Assembly: GCA_022072055.1 (NCBI GenBank)
Contig: JAJVIK010000018.1
Location: 22,382-86,381, forward strand
Origin: a bacterium
Lineage (GTDB): Bacteria; Hinthialibacterota; Hinthialibacteria; OLB16
DNA: 64,000 nt
Direction of reading: 5' to 3'
Positions 57,825-64,000 of this stretch are shown here, in pieces. The first letter of the stretch is position 1; the number at the start of each line of letters is the position of its first letter. The notes under the pieces are model-generated. The model saw only the letters and a program-made list of their open reading frames with translations, was not told the origin of the DNA and did not search any database. A program made the translations under genes and the position numbers.

Positions 57825-59570
57825 ATGAATCGACGATCTTTCCTTCAAACCGGCGGCGCGAGCGCCGCCACCGCTGTCCTCGGGTTGGATGCCGAGGCGA
57901 GCCTGGCCGCAGCCGCCCCCCGCCCCACCTCCGGCGATTGGCGGAGTGACCTGAACTACCTCGATGACCGCAATCAGAACCGCTCCACGGTGATCGGCGC
58001 GCAAGGCATGGTTTGCACCAGCCAGCCGCTCGCCACGCTCGCGGGGATCGAGATCCTCAAGTCGGGAGGGAGCGCGGTGGACGCCGCCATTTGCGCCAAC
58101 GCCATGCTTGGCCTGGTCGAGCCGATGAGCTGCGGGCCGGGGGGCGATCTCTTCTCGATTCTCTGGATGGAGAAAGACAAGAAGCTCCACGGGCTGAACG
58201 CCGGCGGGCGCGCGCCCAAGCGGTGGAGCCTTGAGGAGGCCCAGAGGCTTGGGCTTACCGAGATCCCCGGTGAGAGCCCCTTGGCTTGGAATGTGCCCGG
58301 GTGTGTGAGCGGGTGGGGCGCGCTGCACGAGCGGTTCGGGAAGCTCCCCTTTGCTCGTGTCCTCGAACCGGCTATCCGATACGCCGCCGAGGGGTTCCCG
58401 GTTTCGCCGATTATCGCCGGCGGCTGGCCTTTCAATGCCGAGAAACACCCGACACTCGCCAAGGTGTTCATGCCCGCGGGCCAGTTCCCCAAGTGCGGAG
58501 ACCTCTTCAGAAATCCGGATCTGGCCGAGTTCTATAAGATTCTCGCGCGAGATGGGGCGGGGGCTTACTACCAGGGCGAGATCGCGGAGCGGTTGGTGAA
58601 GTTCTCCGAGGAGGTGGGAGGGTACTTCTCATTGGAGGATTTCAAGACCCACACGGTCACTTGGGTCGAGCCGGTGAACACGACCTATCGCGGATACGAG
58701 GTGTGGGAAATCCCGCCCAACGGGCAGGGGATTTCGGTTCTGCAGATCCTCAAGCTCCTGGAGCATTTCGATATCCGCGCGCTGGAGCCGAATTCGGTGG
58801 AGCACCTCCATCTGTTCATCGAGGCCAAGAAGCTGGCCTACGAGGATCGCGCCGTTTACTACGCCGACCCGGCTTTCGCCGAGGTTCCCACCGAGTGGCT
58901 GATCTCCAAGGAGTATGCCGCCGAGAGGGTCCGGCTGATCGACCCGAAACGCGCCGCCGACCGTGTCCTCCCCGGCAACCCCAAAGGCTCGGACACGGTG
59001 TATCTGACCGCCGCCGATGGCGAGGGGAACATGGTTTCCTTGATTCAAAGCAATTACGCCGGTTGGGGGTCCCATATTGTCCCCACCGGGCTTGGGTTCC
59101 CGATCCAGAACCGGGGGGAGTCGTTCGCGCTGGACCCCTCCCACCGCAACCGCCTCGCGCCTGGGAAGCGCCCCTTCCACACCATCATTCCGGCCTTCAT
59201 GACGCGAGAGGGAAAACCCGTGTTCTCATTCGGCGTGATGGGTGGGAATTTCCAGCCTCAGGGGCACTCCCAGGTTGTCATGAATTTGGTGGATTTCGGG
59301 TTTGGGCCTCAGGAGGCGGGCGAGCAGCCAAGGGTGGAGCACTCGGGGAGTTCGACACAGACCGGGGGGAAAATGGTGGGGGGCGGGAAAGTCCAGTTGG
59401 AGCGCCATATCCCCGATTCGGTGCGCGAGGGGCTGGTCGCCTTGGGGCACATGGTGCGCGAGGGAACCGGCTCGTTCGGCGGGTATCAGGGAATCTGGCG
59501 GGAAGAGGACCCGCTCCGGTATTTCGGGGGATCGGATCCGCGGAAGGATGGTTGCGCGCTGGGGTTCTAA
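57825..59570 (+). CDS. ggt: Gamma-glutamyltransferase, Tat-type export signal
   Basis: 581 aa. The N-terminus MNRRSFLQTGGASAATAVLG is a twin-arginine signal. The GGT fold follows: GAQGMVCTSQPLATLAGIEI, GGSAVDAAICANAMLGLVEP with the carboxylate-binding Arg region, SCGPGGDLFSILW, and the autocleavage/nucleophile site at SDTVYLTAADGEGNMVSLIQ, where Thr starts the small subunit. SNYAGWGSHIVPTGLG and FHTIIPAFMTREGKPVFSFG follow. The enzyme cleaves gamma-glutamyl compounds such as glutathione outside the cytoplasm. The catalytic region reads VYLTAADGEGN where the usual form is TTHFSVVD, so a relative acting on other gamma-glutamyl or N-acyl substrates is possible. Confidence 0.9.
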   Translation: MNRRSFLQTGGASAATAVLGLDAEASLAAAAPRPTSGDWRSDLNYLDDRNQNRSTVIGAQGMVCTSQPLATLAGIEILKSGGSAVDAAICANAMLGLVEPMSCGPGGDLFSILWMEKDKKLHGLNAGGRAPKRWSLEEAQRLGLTEIPGESPLAWNVPGCVSGWGALHERFGKLPFARVLEPAIRYAAEGFPVSPIIAGGWPFNAEKHPTLAKVFMPAGQFPKCGDLFRNPDLAEFYKILARDGAGAYYQGEIAERLVKFSEEVGGYFSLEDFKTHTVTWVEPVNTTYRGYEVWEIPPNGQGISVLQILKLLEHFDIRALEPNSVEHLHLFIEAKKLAYEDRAVYYADPAFAEVPTEWLISKEYAAERVRLIDPKRAADRVLPGNPKGSDTVYLTAADGEGNMVSLIQSNYAGWGSHIVPTGLGFPIQNRGESFALDPSHRNRLAPGKRPFHTIIPAFMTREGKPVFSFGVMGGNFQPQGHSQVVMNLVDFGFGPQEAGEQPRVEHSGSSTQTGGKMVGGGKVQLERHIPDSVREGLVALGHMVREGTGSFGGYQGIWREEDPLRYFGGSDPRKDGCALGF

Positions 59571-59576
59571 GGGGGA

Positions 59577-59750
59577 TCAATCTTCCGGAGATTTGACCCA
59601 CTCCTCGACAACCTTGCCATCCTTCCAGTAGACAACCGGTCTGTTGTTCCTATAGGCAATCTCACGCGCGCGCTTGGCCGCGCGCTGAAGGGCGGCTTCA
59701 GCCATCTTGGTGAATTCCAGGAAGTCGCCTTTTGTCTTGCGTCGATTCAT
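59577..59750 (-). CDS. 57-aa probable antitoxin of the zeta-like kinase
   Basis: Start ATG 59748-59750, stop 59577-59579; it overlaps the zeta-like kinase stop by 4 nt (ATGA). The sequence FLEFTKMAEAALQRAAKRAR is an amphipathic helix, followed by PVVYWKDGKVVEEWV, a short strand-turn-strand pattern (hydrophobic-DGKVV) that I recognise as the usual tiny partner downstream of zeta-like P-loop proteins in other bacteria. It is too small for a helix-turn-helix, so autoregulation by DNA binding is unlikely. It ends just after the gamma-glutamyltransferase stop, convergent with it. Confidence 0.75.
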   Translation of the reverse strand: MNRRKTKGDFLEFTKMAEAALQRAAKRAREIAYRNNRPVVYWKDGKVVEEWVKSPED

Positions 59751-60271
59751 TGCCCCCTCCCACCTGCCACATACTCTAGTTTTCCACCTGAATTGTCATA
59801 GATTGCCCAATAGTCCACAAGACTCTTGTAGATTCGCTGGAGGTTGTCCCACCCCCGCTCGAATCTCATTCTGATTGTTCCCTCGGGAATGTCATGTCCA
59901 CCTTTTGCCACACGTTCGGCGACACGGCGAACTGCCATATCCACATCTGGGAGCCGCAAATAGATGATGATCACCTGATACCCCAGCGCCCGCCACTTCG
60001 GGATCAATCGCGCGTAGTTTTTCCCGCTCAGGGTGGTTTCCAGGGCGAAGCTCTCGCCTGCCTCAACGCGGCGCTCAATCTCCGCGAGCATGATCCTCCC
60101 GGCCTGCAGCGCGGCGCGCTCCGGGTCAAAGGGGGAAAGGCCTTGGGCGATCAGATCGGCGTTGATGAAGGTCAAGCACCCCCATTCGTTGGGCAGAAAC
60201 TCCTGGGCAAAGGTGGTCTTCCCGGCCCCATTCGGCCCCGCGATGATCAGGATCCGCTTCTCCACCAGCAT
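59747..60271 (-). CDS. Zeta-toxin-like P-loop kinase
   Basis: 174 aa. Walker A IAGPNGAGKTTFAQEFLPN at residues about 9-27; then LTFINADLIAQGLSPFDPER (Asp of the catalytic site), ESFALETTLSGKNYARLIPK, VIIIYLRLPDVDMAVRRVAE, with Arg residues of the lid in RVAERVAKGGHDIPEGTIRM. This is the zeta/AAA_33 group; zeta toxins phosphorylate UDP-N-acetylglucosamine and block cell-wall synthesis, though some relatives phosphorylate other small molecules. Paired with a 57-aa gene by overlap, so a toxin-antitoxin role is likely. Divergent from the following gene, with about 90 bases between. Confidence 0.86.
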   Translation of the reverse strand: MLVEKRILIIAGPNGAGKTTFAQEFLPNEWGCLTFINADLIAQGLSPFDPERAALQAGRIMLAEIERRVEAGESFALETTLSGKNYARLIPKWRALGYQVIIIYLRLPDVDMAVRRVAERVAKGGHDIPEGTIRMRFERGWDNLQRIYKSLVDYWAIYDNSGGKLEYVAGGRGQ

Positions 60272-60364
60272 GACGCCATCGTCGCACCTATTCCTTCAGG
60301 TTTCCACCGCTATACTCCCGCCCTATCCGCGCCAGGACGCGCACTGGGAGATTCTCAAATCCTC

Positions 60365-61468
60365 ATGCCACACGAACAACTGGATCGACACAAACTCTGC
60401 CTGAAGCCCCTCTCGGCCCGCAAGGATCGGGTCCGGATCGTGGAGGACCATGTTTCTCCGGACTCCCCCCGAAAGCCGTTTTCGGAGATCGGAGAACGGA
60501 TTGTCGAGGAGACCTTGGGCCGCTTGATCAAGGCCCGCGAGGAGGGCAAGTCCCGGATGTTGGTCTTCGGGGCGCACACCATCAAGAACGGTCTCGCGCC
60601 GGTGATCATCGAGCTTCTGGAGCGCGGCTGGCTCACCCATCTGGCCACCAACGGCGCCGGGATCATCCACGACTGGGAGTTCGCCTACCAGGGAACCAGC
60701 AGCGAGCATGTGGCGGAGAATGTGTCGCGCGGGGAGTTTGGAGCCTGGGAAGAGACCGGGTTCTACCTCAACCTCGCGCTGGTGGTGGGGGCCTATCGGG
60801 GCTTGGGGTACGGCGAATCCATCGGCTCATTGGTGGAGCAAGAGGGGCTGGAGATCCCCTCCGAGCTCGCGCTGCGGGAGGAGATTCAGCTCTCGCTTTC
60901 GATCGAGGCGGAGCGCGCGGCGGCCGCCGCCGACCTTCTTTCGGCTGTCAAAACCTTCAATCTCAAGCCCGGGTGGATGGAGGTCCCGCACCCATACAAG
61001 CGCTATGGCCTTCAAGCCGCCGCCTTCCGCCTCGGGGTCCCCTTCACCGGCCACCCGATGATCGGGCACGACATCATCTACATCCATCCGATGAACCACT
61101 GCGCCGCGCTGGGGCGCTGCGCGCAGCGGGATTTCCTCGCCTTCGCCCAAGGAGTTTCCAACCTGGAGGGGGGGGTCTACATGTCCATCGGCTCGGCGGT
61201 GATGTCCCCGATGATTTTCGAGAAGTCGCTGTCGATGTCGCAGAACCTGGCGATTCAGGAAGGGACACGGATCGAAAACCATCTGATGGTGATCGTGGAT
61301 CTGGCCGAGTCCCATTGGGATTGGCGGAAGGGCGAACCCCCCGAGGAGAATCCGGATTACTATCTCCGATACAACAAGACTTTCTCACGGATGGGCGGGG
61401 CGATGCGCTACCTGTCGGCGGACAACCGTGACTTTCTGCTGGCGCTGCTTCAGGGGTTGCCCAAGTAG
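60365..61468 (+). CDS. Conserved protein, possibly deoxyhypusine-synthase-like
   Basis: 367 aa from ATG 60365. Distinctive stretches are MLVFGAHTIKNGLAPVIIEL, LTHLATNGAGIIHDWEFAYQ, GTSSEHVAENVSRGEFGAWE, HPMIGHDIIYIHPMNHCAAL and VYMSIGSAVMSPMIFEKSLS. The glycine-rich NGAG...DWEFAYQG pattern and the late GSAV...P segment suggest a Rossmann-like NAD-binding fold akin to deoxyhypusine-synthase-like proteins of bacteria, but I cannot name the family with confidence. No signal peptide. It lies six bases before asnB on the same strand and is probably cotranscribed with it; the link might be nucleotide-sugar or amide chemistry, which is speculation. Confidence 0.6.
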   Translation: MPHEQLDRHKLCLKPLSARKDRVRIVEDHVSPDSPRKPFSEIGERIVEETLGRLIKAREEGKSRMLVFGAHTIKNGLAPVIIELLERGWLTHLATNGAGIIHDWEFAYQGTSSEHVAENVSRGEFGAWEETGFYLNLALVVGAYRGLGYGESIGSLVEQEGLEIPSELALREEIQLSLSIEAERAAAAADLLSAVKTFNLKPGWMEVPHPYKRYGLQAAAFRLGVPFTGHPMIGHDIIYIHPMNHCAALGRCAQRDFLAFAQGVSNLEGGVYMSIGSAVMSPMIFEKSLSMSQNLAIQEGTRIENHLMVIVDLAESHWDWRKGEPPEENPDYYLRYNKTFSRMGGAMRYLSADNRDFLLALLQGLPK

Positions 61469-61474
61469 CGGTCC

Positions 61475-63346
61475 ATGTGCGGGATTGTCGGAATAGCCGG
61501 TTTCGAGGACCGAGAATTGGTCCGCGAAATGACCGCCTCGCTTTCCCACCGAGGACCGGATGGGGAAGGGTTCCTGTTCGATCCCGAAGTCTCCCTCGGG
61601 CACCGTCGCCTGGCGATTATCGACCTTTCCGGCGGCGCGCAGCCGATGTCCACCTCGGATGGGCGGGCGTGGGTCTCCTTCAACGGCCAAATCTACAATT
61701 ACCGGGACTTGATGAAGGAGTTGGAGTCGGAGTACTCGTTCCGCACCCACTGCGACACGGAGGTTCTACCGGTTCTGTACAGTAAGTTTGGGCAGGAGAT
61801 GGTCCATCGCCTGCGTGGGATGTTTGCCTTCGCCGTATGGGACCGGACCGACAAGACCCTCTTCCTCGCGCGGGACCGGATCGGGATCAAGCCATTGTAT
61901 TACGCGGTCCTCGGCTCGCGCTTGCTCTTCGCCTCGGAGCCGAAGGCGATCCTGCGATGCGCGGAGGTGTCGCGCGAGATCGACCCTGTCGCGCTGGATG
62001 CTTACCTCTCGCTGCTGTATGTCCCTCCGCCGTATTCGATCTATCGCGGGATCCGTCAACTCCCGCCCGCCCATACCCTGACCTGGCGCGCGGGAGAGGT
62101 CGAGGTCCGCAAGTACTGGGATGCCGAGCCGAGGCCGGATTTCTCTCGGACCGATGAGGAGTGGGCCGAGGAGATCGCGCCGATCCTCGAGGACTCGATC
62201 CGGATGCGGATGATGAGCGATGTTCCGCTCGGGGCCTTTCTTTCCGGTGGAATCGATTCTTCAACCATTGTCTCGGTCTTGGCGCGTGAAGGTTCCAAGC
62301 CGGTAGAGACCTTTTGCATCGGTTTCGGGGAGGAGGGTCGCGCCTATGAGGAACGCCCGATTGCACGGCGGGTGGCTGGTTTCTTCAACACGAATCACCA
62401 TGAGATGGAGATCACCCTGGACCTGCTGAGCGGGCTTGAGGGAATGGTGCGGGCGTTTGACGAACCCTTCGGCAACCCCACCGCGATGCTGACCTCGGAG
62501 CTTTCGCGCTTCACCCGGCAGTTTGTGACCGTGTCGCTCGCAGGGGATGGCGGGGATGAAATGTTCGGCGGTTACCCGCGCTACCAGGGGATGGCGTGGT
62601 CCGAGAAGCTACGTTCGATTCCCGGTCCCCTGCGACGCCTGATGGCGAGCTGGGTGGGCGGCAGGGAGTCTTCCACCGCGCGCAATTATCGCCGCTGGGC
62701 GCGCCAGCTCCTGGAGGGTTGCGACTACCCTGCCGCCGAACGCTACTCCCGCTGGGTCGGGTATCGCGGCCCCGAGGAGCGTGACCGGTTGCTTTCCCCG
62801 GCGCTGCGCGAGGAGGTTCGCAAGGCGGGGCGGATCGAGCCGGTGATCGAATTGTTCAACGCCCCCTCCAGGGGCGGGGGAGTGGAGCGCTCGGTTTACT
62901 CCGATCTGCATGGGTTCCTGCCCGAGAATGTGCTGCGCTATTCCGACCGGATGAGCATGGCGCACAGCTTGGAGGCGCGAGTTCCCTTAACCGATCATGT
63001 TCTTGTCGAGGCCATGATGCGCATTCCCGCGCGGAGGCAGGTCGGCTTGCTTGCCTCAAAACGTTTGCTGCGCAAGGTGATGAAGGGAAAGCTTCCCGAG
63101 GAGGTCCTGGCGCGGAAGAAGCTCGGCTTCAACCCCCCGATGGGGGTCTGGCTTCAAGAGGATTCGCGGAAGCTTCTTTCGGAATGGCTCCACCCGGATG
63201 TGCTGCGAAGGCGCGGCCTGCTCGAAGCGAGTGAGGTCAACCGACTGGTCGAGGAGCACCGGACCCGAAGGCGCGACCATGGGTTGCCGCTCTGGTCCCT
63301 GGTGGTGCTCGAAGCCTGGATGCGCCTCTACCTGGATTCCCGCTGA
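61475..63346 (+). CDS. asnB: Glutamine-hydrolysing asparagine synthase (AsnB type)
   Basis: 623 aa. The start MCGIVGIAGFEDRELVREMT provides the catalytic Cys2 of the class II glutaminase, with SHRGPDGEGF, GHRRLAIIDLSGGAQPMS and FNGQIYNYRDLMKELE. The synthase half has the PP-loop LGAFLSGGIDSSTIVSVLAR (about residue 257), VSLAGDGGDEMFGGYPRYQG and EARVPLTDHVLVEAMMRIP. AsnB makes asparagine from aspartate, ATP and glutamine. Homologues of this form (Asn_synth family) also amidate sugars in polysaccharide clusters, which would suit the neighbouring glycosyltransferase; the sequence does not distinguish these. Confidence 0.93.
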   Translation: MCGIVGIAGFEDRELVREMTASLSHRGPDGEGFLFDPEVSLGHRRLAIIDLSGGAQPMSTSDGRAWVSFNGQIYNYRDLMKELESEYSFRTHCDTEVLPVLYSKFGQEMVHRLRGMFAFAVWDRTDKTLFLARDRIGIKPLYYAVLGSRLLFASEPKAILRCAEVSREIDPVALDAYLSLLYVPPPYSIYRGIRQLPPAHTLTWRAGEVEVRKYWDAEPRPDFSRTDEEWAEEIAPILEDSIRMRMMSDVPLGAFLSGGIDSSTIVSVLAREGSKPVETFCIGFGEEGRAYEERPIARRVAGFFNTNHHEMEITLDLLSGLEGMVRAFDEPFGNPTAMLTSELSRFTRQFVTVSLAGDGGDEMFGGYPRYQGMAWSEKLRSIPGPLRRLMASWVGGRESSTARNYRRWARQLLEGCDYPAAERYSRWVGYRGPEERDRLLSPALREEVRKAGRIEPVIELFNAPSRGGGVERSVYSDLHGFLPENVLRYSDRMSMAHSLEARVPLTDHVLVEAMMRIPARRQVGLLASKRLLRKVMKGKLPEEVLARKKLGFNPPMGVWLQEDSRKLLSEWLHPDVLRRRGLLEASEVNRLVEEHRTRRRDHGLPLWSLVVLEAWMRLYLDSR

Positions 63347-64000
63347 GGTCTTCCCACAACCCGTTGGACACGGTAGGCGGGGTTGCCGGTCATTTCGTGC
63401 TGCCCGCGCACAAGCAGCTCGGCGACAATGCCGAGGGTCACCAGGATCACACCCATCAGGACCAGCATCACACCGAGTAGGAGCAAGGGACGGTCCGCCG
63501 CGGGTTGCTTGAAGGCCAGCTTTTCAAAGCTGACCCACCCGCAGGCGACAAACCCAACGGCAAAGGATAGAAGCCCCGCGCCGCCGAAGAGGTGCAGCGG
63601 ACGGTTCGCGTAACTCAGGATATAGCGGAGAAACAGAAGATCGAGCAGCACCTTGGGGACCCTTCCCCAACCGTAGTGGCTCCGACCCGAAGCGCGCGGT
63701 CGATGGTGAACGGGAATCTCGGTGACCGAGGCGCCAAGCCCCTCGGCCAGCGCTCCGATGAAGCGGTGTTGCTCGCCGTGGATGCGCAGCTCCTTGAGGA
63801 ATTCCGCCCGATAGGCCTTAAGCGCGCAGCCTTGGTCGGTGAGGGTTGAACCGGAGCAGAGACGGACCAGGCGGTTGGCGACCACCGAGGGGAGTCGTTT
63901 CGAGAAAGCGGGGTCCTGGCGCGCCTCGCGACGACCGCTCACAAGGTCGAAGCCCTCCCTGAGTTTGTCGAGGAGCTTGGGGATATCCGCCGGGTCGTTC
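63328..64000 (-). CDS. Family 2 glycosyltransferase, C-terminal part, 5' end cut by window
   Basis: The frame enters from the right edge (reads NDPADIPKLLDKLREGFDLV, then SGRREARQDPAFSKRLPS) and ends at 63328. The visible part is the C-terminal half of a DPM1/PglC-like GT2: LTDQGCALKAYRAEFLKEL, EQHRFIGALAEGLGASVTEI, HHRPRASGRSHYGWGR, then two or more membrane helices (LFGGAGLLSFAVGFVACGWV, LLLLGVMLVLMGVILVTLGI). Such enzymes build polyprenyl-phosphate-linked sugars used by GT-C transferases, and so would suit the ArnT-like and Agl23-like proteins in this window. It converges with asnB, overlapping it by 19 bases. Confidence 0.85.
   Translation of the reverse strand, partial: NDPADIPKLLDKLREGFDLVSGRREARQDPAFSKRLPSVVANRLVRLCSGSTLTDQGCALKAYRAEFLKELRIHGEQHRFIGALAEGLGASVTEIPVHHRPRASGRSHYGWGRVPKVLLDLLFLRYILSYANRPLHLFGGAGLLSFAVGFVACGWVSFEKLAFKQPAADRPLLLLGVMLVLMGVILVTLGIVAELLVRGQHEMTGNPAYRVQRVVGRPQRESR

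Noticed and set aside
1-64000. tRNA, rRNA or tmRNA genes
   Set aside because: None recognised on reading both strands for T-loop-like motifs and typical rRNA segments; a covariance-model search would be needed to exclude a divergent tRNA.

Overview
This is a GC-rich (roughly 60-66 % by eye), gene-dense bacterial chromosome segment with about 48 protein genes, no rRNA or tRNA genes and no CRISPR array that I could see. The gene set points to a Gram-negative heterotroph of a little-studied lineage: many Sec-exported sugar-active enzymes, a GspG-type pseudopilin with the PNFLEAQ-type N-terminus common in environmental candidate phyla, Thr/Pro-rich (TPTPT/TETET) linkers, gmhA and Wzz-type surface-polysaccharide genes, and FG-GAP and NHL proteins. 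Sumerlaeota or Hydrogenedentota-like is my guess; this is inference, not a placement.

Layout. 1-9 kb: truncated YVTN propeller protein, TPR envelope protein, KtrB, secreted sialidase, ArnT-like glycosyltransferase, Wzz-like protein. 9.0-9.95 kb: a small promoter-to-terminator unit with a very strong Shine-Dalgarno and a 27-codon frame, then a ParE/Phd toxin-antitoxin pair. 10-19.6 kb: DinG-type helicase, GmhA, the conserved rpmH-rnpA-yidD-yidC-jag cluster, an isocitrate/isopropylmalate dehydrogenase and a secreted TIM-barrel hydrolase. 19.6-20.4 kb: a REP-associated tyrosine transposase framed by REP palindromes on both sides. 20.4-24.1 kb: metG, a DCC protein and a LacI-type regulator. 24.2-26.9 kb: an exported beta-helix protein and a pseudopilin behind a strong promoter with several LacI-style operators. 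27-45.9 kb: phosphodiesterase, CHAD protein, a GntR/LacI-type regulator divergent from a secreted two-domain protein and a DUF5060 glycosidase, periplasmic nucleosidase, SGNH hydrolase, short histidine kinase, two more secreted TIM-barrel proteins, a dockerin-like protein, an M29 peptidase and an FG-GAP protein. 45.9-48.1 kb: AAA ATPase plus TOPRIM-like pair, a candidate defence module. 48.1-64 kb: sigma-54 activator with a sugar-phosphate isomerase, UPF0173 hydrolase, Agl23-like/NHL fusion, ComEA-like/RDD/xseA operon, a DUF4160/DUF2442 deletion remnant, gamma-glutamyltransferase, a zeta-like kinase with a tiny partner, a deoxyhypusine-synthase-like protein, asnB and a truncated family 2 glycosyltransferase.

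How it fits together. The main theme is sensing and breaking down external glycans, with local control by LacI- and GntR-type regulators that have recognisable sites. The observation I rate highest is a shared C-terminal tail (P-S-S-S-V-x-x-W-x-L-Y in two proteins, a looser I-S-Q-W-Q-I-Y version in a third) on exported proteins with unrelated folds: a candidate uncharacterised sorting or anchoring signal. Next are the ATPase/TOPRIM pair, the RAYT/REP locus, the small RNA/peptide unit at 9.0-9.3 kb, and rpmH lying wholly inside an open extension of the rnpA frame.
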